This document shows positions 12,147-24,196 of a DNA stretch of 64,000 nucleotides, piece after piece; the stretch's first letter is position 1, and every line of letters starts with the position of its first letter. The position numbers and the translations under genes are program-made. The notes under the pieces were generated by a model that searched no databases, was not told the origin of the DNA, and saw nothing but the letters and a program-made list of their open reading frames with translations. Origin of the DNA: Siphonodentalium dalli (taxonomy: Eukaryota > Mollusca > Scaphopoda > Gadilida > Siphonodentaliidae); NCBI GenBank assembly GCA_032622095.1, contig CP136061.1:3348001-3412000 (forward strand). The letters run 5' to 3'.

Positions 12147-12935
12147 CAAATCCAAACCGGCAGATTAAAGAGCAAGATAATGTCGTAGCAGGTACGTTGA
12201 CATACTTTATGTACGTCCCAGTAGTTTGACGGCTATACTATAAATGTAACATGCCCAACGGAAAATGCGTGTCAGTGTGGGTTGAGACTTTAGGAAAATT
12301 CCACGAAAATTGCAAAGGGGGGAAATTCAAACATCGAGATAATTTTTTTTTACGAGTACATCTGATGGCTAGTGTTCACGCGCATCCAGAGGACGATTTT
12401 CTAATTTTCAGATGGAACTGTTTACTCGTGACAACGCTATATATCATAAATATGTATACTTATGTAGTCTATCACTAGCCGATTTTTAGCCCCAAATCCA
12501 AACGGGCTAATGTAGGAGCGAGTTTAATGCGGTGGCACGTAAGTCGGTATACTGTAGGTATGCCTCCAAAATTTGACCTCTATAATATAAACGCAACCTG
12601 CTCAAGGGAGTGTTTGTGTCGGGTGGGTTCAGATTTGGAAAATTCCACCGAAGATCAAATGGGGAAAATTACTCCGAAAATCATATATTGAGATAAAAAC
12701 TTTTCGATAGGTGGATGTGATAAGTAGTATCTAAACGCAAGATTAGTACACTTTTTAATGATTTATATTGAACGGTTTAACCCTGGTAGCGTATAACGTT
12801 GTAACGGGTGATATATATTACTCAAATTCAAACCCTCTATTCATGACGCAAATTCAAACGGACTTATCAAGAAGCAAGGCAAATGCATGAATATGCTCAC
12901 CGATATACTATATAGGTATGTCCGCTCTACAGTAA
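12147..12935 (+). repeat. Diverged tandem array of about 350-bp units
   Basis: The phrase CAAATCCAAAC with related downstream text (GAAAATTCCACCGA-type, GAGATAA) recurs at 12147, 12493 and 12849, periods of about 346 and 356 bp. Divergence is high, so the array is old. Frames seen here (for example 11802-12188, which runs through a poly-T tract) do not look coding. Confidence 0.5.
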
Positions 12936-12939
12936 AAAT

Positions 12940-13345
12940 ATCCTATTGTCACGATTTGACATGTCCAAAACTCCCCGGACAAAAGTTTTCCTAGGTATCA
13001 AATTTCGTCGAAATCCGTTCGTTTTACCCGATTTGACCTTGAACTGATCATTTCGAAGGTCAATGTCAGGTCGGGGTCACGACTTGACCCGCCCAAAAAA
13101 CTCCCCGGACAAAAGTATCCCTAGGTATCGAATTTCGTGGAAATCCGTCGGTTTTACCTGATTTGACTTTCGAATGCCTTTTTGAAGACCAATGTCAGGT
13201 CGGGGGTCACGATTCGACCCGTCCGAAACACTCCCTGGACAAAATTACCCACATTTATCAGAATTCGTCAAAATCCGTCCTGCAGTTTTCCCGGCCATAG
13301 CTGACAGACAAACAAACAGACAGACAGAAGTACCAAAATATATAT
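12940..13345 (-). repeat. GACCTT-rich tandem element ending in a CAGA/CAAA microsatellite
   Basis: Units of about 125 bp repeat CTCCCCGGACAAAAGT, CTAGGTATC, AATTTCGT and GGTCAATGTCAGGTCGGGG. The block ends in CAGACAAACAAACAGACAGA. It is the reverse-strand relative of the tract at 35.4-36.0 kb. Tandem core units joined to such a microsatellite recall molluscan pearl-type elements; that assignment is inference. Confidence 0.6.
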
Positions 13346-15139
13346 TAAATTTAGAAATGTCAATGCAAGTCCACCATCGGATCGTAAGGCACCAATATGC
13401 ATTCGCACGAAGGGGAACACACATATACGCATAACACTCACATGGGATGGGATGGAATACCATGGAAGTATATCTGATTCCATGGAATCTGACCTCTAGT
13501 TATGATTGGTTTTGTGTTTTTGCTGAAAAAATTGTTGAAAAAAAATCGAATGTCTCAAATTCTGGGCCCTATTCTGGCGGCCATCTTCGATTTTAATTTA
13601 CAATTTTTATATCAGTTAACATAGAAATATATAAGGAACAAAATGCAATTCATTGTAATGTCATATCTCAATTATTTTTCACCCACTGACCGACGTGGCG
13701 TAGCCGCGTCCAGTGGGTGTAATGTGATCGTAGGACTCCATGCGTTTCTGCTGAACTGAACAAGTGCCCATGCGTTTCTGCTGAGCCGCACTGACGTTTG
13801 ATAGCAAAATAAAATTATAATCATTATCAAAGCACACGTTTGGATAACACCGCCATAAACAGTTTCATATTATGATGTTGAGCTCATGTTGTCAATAAAA
13901 TTATAGTATTTCTGCCAATTGGGTAACTAGATTCAGTTTGAGCTGGAAACTTGAGAAATTTTTAATTTCAACCAATTGAAATGCCGTTTCAACTGGACAG
14001 GGTTACGTTGGTTAGCAACGCGTGGTGCGCGAAATGACGTCATCGTAAACAAGGCGCCTTTTCAAAATCAGATCGTACATGCCTCAGCTCAGGCTCGCTT
14101 GAAGATAAAATCGGCTCTTTATTTTGTGTTCATAACAAGACAGACGGTGGAATTTAAATTTGAATATTCTTAGTTGCATGTATGCATATATTGATGTGTT
14201 TACACGCGAGCTTCTATGACGACTTGGAGGAATTCTCGGATGTTGAAGTGAAATTTCGATCCTTGAATCCCCGCCGCCACTGAGTTCAAGCGAGGACAGA
14301 CATTCTCCGAATTCTTGACTCATCGAAAAAATTCAATTTCTTCCATCTAAACCATAATTACGCATTGGACTCTATCATTTTAAGAAAATATAAATATTAC
14401 ACGCCGACACACGAAGTTTCCGCTTAAAACGTTTTATCGACATAAATCGATTTGAATGGGGAATTCCTATGTTAATTTTTTTGTCTCTTTTTCCGTTATT
14501 TTTCATGTTTAAAAAAATCAATTTCTCGAGTCTGAAAGCTTATTTCTTGCACAATCCAGTAATTTTAAGATCGAAGAAGTATATTGCACATGCGTTATAA
14601 GTCCAAACCTCATAAATTGGATATTAGTCGTTTTATTAACAATTGTTTAGTTAGTTAGACCTAACTTTAAAAAAAAATCAATGTTTAATAAAAATTTATT
14701 TCTCAAGTCTAAAAGACTATCACTGGTTAAAATTAGTTAAATTCAGATTATGTAAGTATTCTCGATAGGCATACGAAGGCTCAGCTTAATATTTTGAAAA
14801 ATAAAAGTTTTATCGACATAAATCGATTTTAATGGGAAATCCTATGTTGTTAATAAATTTTACTTTTAGGGCTCTACGAGTGTTTTCTGAGCTGCTCTAT
14901 ATTGGGCACCAGCCTCCAGGTTCCATATTTGACCAGTTCTACCTGATATCTTTTGCTTTTGGGACTTCTACATTGTAGTTGGTCACCTACTCACTTAATT
15001 GCCCCACAGCCTAATACAACAGGTATATAAATCGTGATATAGTATAGTTATGAGGAACTTTTGACACATGACATGCATGTCTCGTAATATTCATTAATCT
15101 TTCGCATTTTTGGCAAATTTAGTGGGACAGTATAGTCGC
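13346..15139. other. Spacer with small duplications and a hairpin
   Basis: Contains CACCCACTG paired with CAGTGGGTG around GACGTGGCGTAGCCGCGTC (13681-13720), a short duplication of ATGCGTTTCTGCTGA (13740-13787), a perfect TGACGTCA at 14035-14042, and a direct repeat GTTTTATCGACATAAATCG at about 14431 and 14808. No supported gene. Confidence 0.5.
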
Positions 15140-16150
15140 GTATACGTCAACATTTGTCATTATCACTCGACAAATTTATTTCAGTCTATCGGTACAACCC
15201 ATATTTCCGTCATATGCTAGTAGTCTGTCAGACCCCCCCCAATTTATGTTTTCATCAGTGTAGTCGCATTAGCCATATGTGTATACGTTATCATGTGATA
15301 ATAATATCTATGGTATATCACTATATACTTACATCATTTGCTATTCCTTTAAATTATGGCACCATCTATATAAATGGAGATAATTTCAGACACCCCCATT
15401 TTATAGTTTTCCCACGACAATAGAGTCGCTTTGAATTTTGTGTCAACATTGGTCTTTATTGCTCTACTAATTTATATCAGTTCATCGGTATGAACCCCAT
15501 ATCCACATATAACCGACCCATCCTCTAATCCCGGCCCAATTTATTTACTTTTTTTCATCGGAATACACGTAGTCGCGTTACGTACATATTTTATCATTTG
15601 ATACTTACATGTATATCTATGCTATTACTATACCGTATACGTATATCGATTGCTATTCCTTTCTATATAATTATGGTGCCATTTATAGATATAGAGATAA
15701 TTTAAGACCCTTCCATTTTATATCATCGCCGCTACAGTACAGTCGCAATGCATTGCATCATTACATGGCAACATTGGTCGCTATCTCTCTACTAATTTTT
15801 GTCAGTTCAAGGGTATGGACCCACTTTTCCTCCATATAACCAACCCAACATCTAATCCCGGCCAAAATTATTATTTTTCTTTCATCGGTATAGTTGTGTT
15901 ATGTACATATTTTTATCATCTAATTTGCATTGTACGACTATAGAAGTCCATAAATAACTATTCTGGCACTATATAGAGATAACTAAGATTCTGACCCCCC
16001 CTTATTTTATAGCCTTGTCGCAAATGTATAGTTGACATGCATGATATGTCAACATTGGTCATTATCGCTCTACAAATTTATATCAGTTTTTCGGTATTGA
16101 ATTTACCATATTTCCCTGTATCGCCCACCCCTCCCCAATTTATTTGTACA
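15140..16150 (+). repeat. Diverged tandem array of about 300-bp units
   Basis: GTCAACATTGGTC followed by CTCTAC, AATTTATATCAG and TCGGTAT recurs at about 15146, 15442, 15767 and 16048, and a short C-run plus TTTTAT-like text sits mid-unit. Periods are 296, 325 and 281 bp. Short frames of 76-89 codons repeat with the units and do not look coding. Confidence 0.75.
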
Positions 16151-16371
16151 ATGTCCTGTAACTTTTGCTTCAACATGCTGAGTTCCGCTGCAGACAATAC
16201 AAAACTGACAACATTTCGCAATGTAAACAGGCTTCAAACTCATCTTATCCGAGAAAAACTCTGGCTACATAAGAAATTTGTGTATAATGTTTACTCGCAT
16301 TTGTGAGGTGAACTGCGTTAAAAATCAAAGGTCCCAAGTCAAGTTCCAAAATCCCCAACCCTCCCAACACT

Positions 16372-16690
16372 GATGTGAGGTTTAATGATAACTCCATCTA
16401 CATAACCTAATCAATATAAGGATGTGAGGTTGAATGATATCTCCCTCCACATAACCATAAAGATGTGATGTTTAATGATAACTCCATCCACATAACCATA
16501 AAGATGTGAGTTTAATGATAACTCCATCTACATAGCCAATATAAGGGTGTGATGTTTAATGATAACTCCATCTACATAACCAATATACAAATGTGAGGTT
16601 TAATGATAATTACACCCACATAACCAATATAAGGATGTAAGGTTTAATGATAACTCCATCCACATAACTAATAAATATGTGTGAAAATTA
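16372..16690 (+). repeat. Tandem array of 41-49-bp units
   Basis: Seven units begin GATGTGAGG or close variants and continue TTTAATGATAACTCCATC and ACATAACC. Unit starts are near 16372, 16421, 16462, 16503, 16545, 16590 and 16634. Confidence 0.85.
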
Positions 16691-17057
16691 AACAAAAAAT
16701 GAAATTCCACGATGGCGTCCAATGTGGTCTACCTAATTCATCTCCAAAAACATGTATTTTGAATATATGGATGTTTATGGGAGAAAACCGATTATTTCAA
16801 TGACACTTAAATTTACTCGGGAGCCAAAACCTGACCCACGGGAGTGCGCTCCGCGCGCGACTGTATCTTAAGCATATGTGCATATTTAATAAGCCAACAA
16901 TTGGAATCCAAACAGAGAAGATTGCGCTGGCTCCCTTGCGCATAGACATCATTGATGATCTCTATGGGAAACCAAATTGACACTTAATAGACAATTTCGA
17001 TTAACCACAATAACTTGAGGGCTCTCTAAATTCGGTAAGCCCAATAAGAATATTTCT

Positions 17058-17548
17058 CATGGAGCTTAAGTGCAATAAGAATATTCCTTAAGTGATTGTG
17101 CTTAAGCGCAATTAGATATACCTTATTATGCTTAAGCACAATAAGATATTCCTGTGCAATTAGGAATATTCTTATTGCGCTTAAGTGCAATAAGAGATTC
17201 CCTATTACGCTTAACCGCAATTACATCCCTATTACACTTAAGCGCAATTAATATATCTCTCATTAGATCACCCTTCTGCAAATAGTAGATTAATCCTATA
17301 TTTGTTCCACCCATTGTACCATGTAGATGGACTACACCACCTGAATTATAAGGAGTTTATGTACTATATATAATATATTATTCCTTCTTAAGAGATTCCT
17401 TATTGGGCTTTATAAGCGCAATTTGAATATTCTTCATTGAGCTTAAGCGCAATTAAATATTTCCTTATTGCGCTTAAGCACAATATAGATTCCCCTATTG
17501 CGCTTAAGCGCAATAAGGAATATTCCTTATTGTGCTTAAGCGCAATTA
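17058..17548. repeat. Array of 18-bp palindromes (ATTGCGCTTAAGCGCAAT)
   Basis: At least eleven copies of this perfectly self-complementary 18-mer or near variants are spaced about 30 bp apart in two blocks (17058-17249 and 17402-17548) separated by about 150 bp of unrelated DNA. Spacers are themselves partly palindromic (GGAATATTCC). Examples are at 17095, 17124, 17174, 17204, 17231, 17436, 17467, 17497 and 17529. Each unit could form a hairpin or bind a dimeric protein. Not CRISPR: spacers are short, AT-rich and mutually similar. Confidence 0.85.
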
Positions 17549-17559
17549 GCTCTTGTGCT

Positions 17560-18179
17560 TAATTCATATTTTGTTTTATAAGTGTATTGTAACTATTGGT
17601 TTGTCCTTTAATTGGTTTCCCAAACATCATGTCCACATATATTATGATAGAATAGTACTATTACTACTAATAGTACTCGTAGTAGTTAATACCACCTTAC
17701 TGTCAATATTATAGCATGGTTAGTTTCAAATCATAACGTTAATTGTTATTACTATTTGTGTGTACTGTACATGTACATCAGTCATCAATTAACAAACTTA
17801 AGCAGAGCCTGGTTGAATATCTACCATATATGGTGGGTCATTCCCATCTTCAAGATGTTGATGTCATTGATGTCATGTTGCATGCGAAGTGGTAGACCCT
17901 CCAATAGCTTATCAATACCACTCAGGACAGTGGTGTTTTTCCTCAATTAATTGAATTTCTTGTTTCCACAATCATCATATAAATAGACATAGGGTAAACT
18001 CGCGAAATTGTTCGACCTCATGAGCGCCATCTTGGATTACGTCATATGCGGCCAGGTCGATTTCTTGTTAACATCCGGAATTCTACTCTAGAGGTGTCCA
18101 GGTACATAACAAAATCGGCCCGGAGGAGTCATGTGGGGGGGGGGGTCCATATGGGGGTGTACCTAGCTGCCCGACTAAG
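17560..18179. other. Spacer before the TPR exon
   Basis: No gene recognised. Includes GCGCCATCTTGGATTACG, a string shared with several repeats, and an 11-G run just before the exon. If the exon is genuine this would be intron or upstream sequence. Confidence 0.4.
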
Positions 18180-18461
18180 CAAATCTACTGGAAGCGAACG
18201 AATGGTATGACCAGCGTCTGGATATGGAGAAGAAATTAAATATTTACGGTAGAAGCGAAACATGCCACAAACTGCATATGAAGTCTGACATATATTTCCT
18301 TTTGAAGGATTACGACAAGGCGTTATCGCTGGCCGAACGAGCATTGGACATGAAACGCGATATAATTGTTCCTCCGAACCAAGATATAACGCAATATATC
18401 TACAAAGTGGCCAACATATTGTACAACATGGGGGATATATTTGTAGATAAGCAACAGGAAG
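18180..18461 (+). CDS. Probable internal exon of a TPR-repeat protein
   Basis: The frame reads LLEANEWYDQRLDMEKKL, then helices DYDKALSLAERALDMKRDI and QYIYKVANILYNMGDIFVD. This fits paired TPR helices (the ...A..LAERALDMKRD... and ...VANILYNMGDIF... pattern of kinesin-light-chain or NB-ARC-associated TPRs). It ends at AAG|GTAAG, a strong 5' splice site; reading through gives unlike residues and a stop at 18547. A plausible 3' splice site is CGACTAAG|C, just after an in-frame stop. With these sites the exon is 282 bp and both introns are phase 1, so it is symmetric. TPRs mediate protein-protein contacts; the partner and parent gene cannot be named. No other exon is visible nearby, so it could be a lone exon in long introns, or a stranded pseudogene fragment. 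The Met at 18224 is internal under this reading. Confidence 0.5.
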
Positions 18462-19192
18462 GTAAGATATTAACTGGGCACACCTCTCACTATTGGTCAG
18501 GCCAAAACTTCGAACATATGAAAAGTCCATGCATAACGCAAAATTAGTATGGAATCATGAGACTAAACTAAGGTGGAATTGATCTGATATGTGTATATTT
18601 CAAAACAGTTGTTAGAGTGGCATTTGTTTCATGTAACCATTGTAGTTACACACTAAATCTCGAGTAGCTAAATTTGGGTGGTTAGAATATTCCAACGACT
18701 TTTATAGCATTATAAGCTACTTAAATATGCTATTTTTGCTACTTGACAAGTAGTTACAAGACGGATCGGGGATAGTTAAGCGATGTCTATTCGTGATTGG
18801 TTCTATAACTGCACGTGACAACCTATTCAAATGGCGGCTTCCCAGTCGAGTCGAGAAAAGGCACAATTACTGTTTCTGTCAATCCAGCTAGACTAAAATT
18901 TGAAAGGCGTAAAATGTATAACTTCTGTGTGACAAGTCATGGTTATTTATAATCTTAGGTACATGCAGGACATCCGGTAACGAATTTACCAATTAGGGAA
19001 TTATTGATACGACATTTAGACGTCACCAAATTCCAAATTCAGAATAGTTTATTTTTGAAATTTGAATCTGTGACAAGGAGAGGTAATATATTTGCGCTCA
19101 TGTCGCTTTTGTTTCTATATTGACGTATATCTATATGTTCTGTGTTCACATTGTAGCCTAACTGGTAACTGTAATCATATAAACATAATTCC
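18462..19192. other. Spacer or intron after the TPR exon
   Basis: No coding continuation or splice acceptor with TPR-like sequence was recognised. Composition resembles the surrounding non-coding DNA. Confidence 0.4.
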
Positions 19193-20397
19193 ACTAGTTC
19201 AACAGGTCTGGCAAATGTGAGAATACAGCTACAATAGCTGTATTCAGCTAACCTAGCTGTATTCAGCTATATATTATACTCTCAAACGGGCTGTTTTTCG
19301 ATAATAAACTAGAAGCGCTAATTTGCGCATCAAAATTAGGCTACCCTATTCTCCGGCCACCCTCAACCAAATAAAAATCGTCGCGTGTGTTCTGACAAAG
19401 TATTGCCTTTTGTCGGCACGGCGATGGTGATTATGTGTGAAAACTTACTACGGTGGTCGATGTCGGTCATAACGGTTAATAACTCTCTTATGCAATGCGG
19501 AATACCTTGAAAAATACATTAAATACAATATTTATCACCGAAGATGGAACATCTTAATCATTCCCGGAAGTATCAATATGATGCTGCTAAAACGCAGTTT
19601 GGTTGGTGCGTTAAAACAGGTAAAAAGGGGAACATCTCTAGCCAGAGTTTAACCGAGCGAGTTCCACTCACTGCTTGAGCTGATTCTCTCCAAAAATACG
19701 GAAACGCATACTTGTATGTCGAATCGTGAAAATACAAATACCAATGTTATGTTTAGTAAGTTTTCACACATTATATATTTTCCCGCCAAAACAGATTGAA
19801 TAGTTCTGACTCGCTAACGACCAGGACTTCATGTTTGAAATACTTCAGAAATTATATAAGTCGCATTTTCATTTCAGTTGTCCCTATGTTGTGCCATACA
19901 TTTGCAATATGCCGCACAATATCTGTATATACAGTTATGAATAGTTACCAGTATCGCTCACAAACCGCTAGTGGTATGTAATTCTAAATGCTTGATATAG
20001 GTACACCATTCTAACGCCCCCTACCGGTTTAGCATCGGGAAGAAGTAAACGAGTGTTTGGGATGAATTTGATCTTTATTTTATAAGTTAGTTAATGAATG
20101 CATTTGCAGAAAATAGTCCCCAGAATATTTACTGACATAGACCACCGTAGTAAGTTTTCACACAAAATCAGAATTGCCGTGTCGACAAAAGGCAACACTT
20201 TGTCAGAACACAAGCGACGATTTTGATTTGGTTGAGGGTGACCGGAGAATATGGTAGCCTAATTTTGATGCGCTAATTAGCGCTTCTAGTTTATTACCGG
20301 TTTGAGAGTATAATATATAGCTGAATACAGCTAGGTTAGCTGAATACAGCTATTGTAGCTGTATTCTCACATTTGCCAGACCTGTTCAAGTAGTTGT
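19193..20397. mobile_element. Element with long TIRs (about 0.26-0.28 kb) and sub-terminal hairpins
   Basis: The left arm (19193 to about 19471) and right arm (about 20134-20397) are inverted copies with few mismatches. Landmarks inward are AACAGGTCTGGCAAATGTGA, TAGCTGTATTCAGCTA twice, AGAAGCGCTAATT, CCTCAACCAAAT, GTGTTCTGACAAAGT and AAAACTTACTACGGTGGTC. Within each arm, GAATACAGCT and AGCTGTATTC form a hairpin with a 5-nt loop. The core of about 0.66 kb has no transposase frame. No clear target-site duplication was found. The left arm has a short extra stretch (CTGTTTTTCGA-like) missing from the right arm. Confidence 0.85.
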
Positions 20398-20559
20398 ATA
20401 CAAAATCCGCGACAATAGGTGAAATTAGCTATAGGGCCTACTGATTCCAGTCTGTATAATATTTATGTCCCAATGTTTCCCAAAATCATGCCAAATGGCC
20501 TCACCAGGCCAGATAGCATCCCTATGTTGATCCAATGTAAAGACTAAAGTAAACGGTTG

Positions 20560-21640
20560 TCTCAAATTTTGTTTCAACATTGAATTTGAAATAACGTTGG
20601 CGATTGGTCCAGTTTGCTCGTTGAAGTGAACATAGAAATATTAGAATATACATTTGAGACAACATTGAAAAACTAACTTTGAACATTGGAATAATATTGG
20701 GAAGCTAACGTTGAATTTTTTGACATTCGCTCAACGTTAAAATAATATTGGAATAAAAAAAAGTATTTTTTTTGTTATGTTCGCTCGATATGATCAACAA
20801 CATTGAATTGAAAATGGGATAATTTTGGAAAACTAATGTTGAATATTGGGACGATCACTCGATTTTGAAATAGCATTGGAATCCTAATGTTAATTTTGTT
20901 TTATGTTCGCTCAGCGTTGAAATAACGCTGGAAGCCTAATGTTTAATTTCTGGACATTAATTTAGCGTTGAATTGACATTGGGATTACGTTTGAAAGCTA
21001 ATGTTCACTTTTGTCAAGTTTTGTGATGTTCGATCAACATTGAAATAATGTTAGAAATCTAACAGTTTAAATTTGGACAATCGTTCAACAATGAATCAAT
21101 GTTGAAATAAAGTTGGAAACCTAATGTTGAATATCGAGATGTTATCTAATGTTGAATTAAAGGTACTCAATCCGATTCGACGGTCCCCATATCATCAGAT
21201 TCCAACAACAACACCATTTTTTTAAATGCCATTTCAGTTATCAGAAAAGATTAATTGCCCAAAACAATGCTTTAGAACCACAGTCAACTATAAAATTGCA
21301 CAAAACCTGTTATTTATCAAAGTTTTTTTCAACAAAATTTTATTGGTTGTCAAATATCTGACACAAAAAGCCACTCGATTTGAGAGTTATCGATCTTCAT
21401 CCGCTATCTTGTCAGATAAGTTCTTCTCGCCGACAGTTTACTGGGCCACTTATAATTAAAATACTAGATTTAAAATATCGATATCTGATTACTCCTACTT
21501 GTTCCTCGACTCAAGTTTAATATTTTGTACCCCCGAAGCCAATGATATTGTAATTCGTGAGTGTTAATTCGGATTGAGTACCTTTAATGTGGGAAACCTA
21601 ACACTGAATGTTGATACATGCTGTACGTTGAATCTAAGTT
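20560..21640 (+). repeat. Diverged AACGTTGAAAT tandem array, split by a MITE
   Basis: Units of roughly 50-60 bp alternate AACGTTGAAATAATATTGG-like and CCTAATGTTGAATATTGGGAC-like phrases with TTCGCTC in between. The array continues for about 45 bp to the right of the MITE (CTAACACTGAATGTTGATAC), so the MITE inserted into a pre-existing array. Confidence 0.7.
21161..21593. mobile_element. TTAA-target MITE, copy 1
   Basis: Ends are AGGTACTCAATCCGA and its inverse TCGGATTGAGTACCT, each flanked by TTAA (21157-21160 and 21594-21597). TTAA duplication is the hallmark of piggyBac-type insertion; the terminal bases differ from classical piggyBac, so the superfamily is tentative. The interior shares TACCCCCGAAGCCAA and TCCTCGACTC with the copies at 27.1 and 60.2 kb. 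No transposase. Confidence 0.85.
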
Positions 21641-23330
21641 GAAATATCAATTAGCATGCCCTGACCGAGACGTTGCATGCAATTTTTTTATATGCACGAT
21701 TTACTTTGCATTATACACAAAACTATAGTCCATTGTAATTGTTATAAACCACTATCTGGTAGTTTGATGAAACTTTTAATTTCCGATTCGATTCCTTTAT
21801 TTAGGAACCACCGGCGGTCCATCGTACATTCCTACTTTTATATTGTTTGTATATATTTGGCTATTCATAACACTGAAATTAATCGCTATGTTCATTCTAA
21901 TGAACTCACAAATATTATAACCATAACATTGCTGAGAACTGTGATGCTAATGGTATTCAATACATTGTGCTCATTATACCCCCTGCAACAATGTTGGGGT
22001 GGTATAGTGAAATCAGCTCGTCCATCGTTCGTGTGTGGACACAAATTTGTCCGGAGTTTTTCTCAGACAGTCGTTTTTTTTTATCAATTTCCGTGAAACT
22101 TGGCAGAGACATCAACCACCATGGGAACCTGAGCACCTGCGATTATGGCGTCTGTCAGACTTTTTTGGTGGAGTTATCCCCCTTTTTCGACTTTAAACAT
22201 ATGGGGTACCGTTTGTGAGTCGTGTGGTCAAAAATTGCACAACATTCTCAATCTGTCAATTAAGCCATGTTCCGATAATTGGAATCGGCTGCCAATGGTC
22301 GATAATAGCCCATCGAATATTAATCGTTACTCGCAATCAAATCGATTGCCAAAATAATAAATCTGTTATATCAAAGCGCAATATGCACGCTTTAATAAAG
22401 CGTATACACAATACAACCATTGCATTGACTGTAGAAAACATTTACATGTATAACAGTCTTAAAAGAATCATTACTAAATTCACCCTATGAGAATCTCATT
22501 CTGAAAATGCCAGACAAATTATACTCAGGCTTGGTTAATAATAACCCACTACATTCATGAGATAATAAACAACCAGATCGTTCACTTTTATATATATCAT
22601 GACCAAATAATAGTGATGGCCAGCATATTCTTCCAAAATTAATAAGCGTGCCAGCACGTTTATTTGGTACCCAAGAGTACTATTTTTTGCGCACCCAATA
22701 TCATCCGATTTACATGGAAAAAATCTTGTTTGGTACGTCTGTATTATCAGTGCTATCTTCTGTAATTTTTGTGTGAACAGAACTGAAGAAATCTGTCAAT
22801 TATTTCGACATGACAACAAGCACAATGCTGACATCTGACAGCATTACCGGAATTTCCAAAACCTACATCGTACAACACTGCCTGTTTTTAGTCTCACGAT
22901 CCACTGTGAGGAATGAAGAAAAACCTATGGCTGATAAACACAAGTTTTACGCAACAAAATTCATTTGATAAGATTTTCAGACAATGCCACGACATTAACC
23001 CCCGATCAAAAAATATCTTTTACCTTCCGCCATATTCCGGTTTTTAAAACTACTGTTTTTTCCAGATATTATTTTTATCGCCGGGAAACGCAGCACCCAC
23101 ACAGAAAAATAATTTCGATTTATAGTGCCGGTATTCTTGCAAAAAGAAGTCGCTCAACACGACAATAAAGGCTACCCAAACAACCACATATAAAAACTGT
23201 TCAAATATAACAGATGAGCATCACGACCAGCGTATTCAGATTTGTGTCGGGGAAATAATAATGGCAATATTGAATATACAGTGTCAGCGCTCAGGTGCTT
23301 AATAGCCAATGCAATTTCCGTCCAGGACAA
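21640..23330. other. Spacer without supported gene
   Basis: A frame of 139 codons (21677-22096) has no domain and overlaps a dispersed-repeat-like stretch with the hairpin TATACCCC...GGGGTGGTATA (21977-22005) and GGACACAAATTTGTCCGGAG, a phrase type common in marine invertebrate repeats. Nothing else is recognisable. Confidence 0.45.
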
Positions 23331-23960
23331 AACAGAAGTACATGAGACGGTACAGGTATTGCAAGTCACCCCGACTAATACGATGGTATCACCCCCTCCC
23401 CCTGAATTGGTATCGCAAGCCACCCGACTAATACAGAAGGTAATGCTATCGCGAGGGGCCCTGATTAAAACAGAACATAATGCTATTGCAAGTCGCCATG
23501 ACTAATCAATCCCATCGACAGTAGCACAAACAAATAAAGAAGATAATCCAAAAGGGAATCACCCCATATAATACAGAAGATAATGCTATCGCGAGTCGGC
23601 CCAACTAAAACAGAAGATAATGCTATTATGAGTAGCCCTGACTAAAACAGAAGCTATTAAATTCTATTGCGAGTCTTCACGATTAATAGAGAATGTAATG
23701 CTATCACGAATAGCACAGACTAAAACAGAAGGAAATATGTTATTGTGAGTCCTCCTGATTAATACAGAAGGCAATGCCATACTGAGTCGGCCCGATTCAT
23801 ACAGATTATAAAAATTAATGCTATCATGAGAAGCCCCGACTAAAACAGAAGGTACTGCTTTCGCCCCGAATAATACATCAGGTAATGCTATATCGAGAGT
23901 CGCACTGACTAAACCAGAAGGAAATGTTTTGTGAGTCGCCCTGAAGGGAATGCTATTATG
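23330..23960 (+). repeat. Irregular tandem array, AATGCTATCGCGAGTCGCC units
   Basis: About twelve units of roughly 37-60 bp share AATGCTATYGCGAGTC, CCCGACTAA and ACAGAAG. A stray unit recurs at about 24421-24478, inside the palindrome array, showing that the two arrays have been shuffled together. Frames on either strand are by-products. Confidence 0.75.
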
Positions 23961-24196
23961 TGGTGAATTTATGATAATGGAATAACCCACCTATTCAGGG
24001 AGCAAATATTACATTTGAAATTTTGATTAGCAAATAACCTCATAATAACATAATTAGATAGCATTGTTCTGAAATCATATAAAATTCATACCAAATTGCA
24101 TAGCTATTATCTAAATTTGGGTAGCAAATTGCGATGCGATACCAGTTAATTTTCTCCATGCACCTATTCAACCTAACTTTAATAATAATAATAATA

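Noticed and set aside
11802-12188. 128-codon frame
   Set aside because: It passes through a poly-T tract, overlaps a diverged tandem repeat and has no recognisable domain.
17058-17548. CRISPR-like regular palindromic repeats
   Set aside because: The context is eukaryotic, spacers are short and similar to one another, repeats are only 18 bp and variable, and no cas genes are present.
18129-18530. 133-codon minus-strand frame
   Set aside because: It is the antisense shadow of the TPR exon.
21677-22096. 139-codon frame
   Set aside because: It overlaps dispersed-repeat-like text; no domain or splice boundaries.
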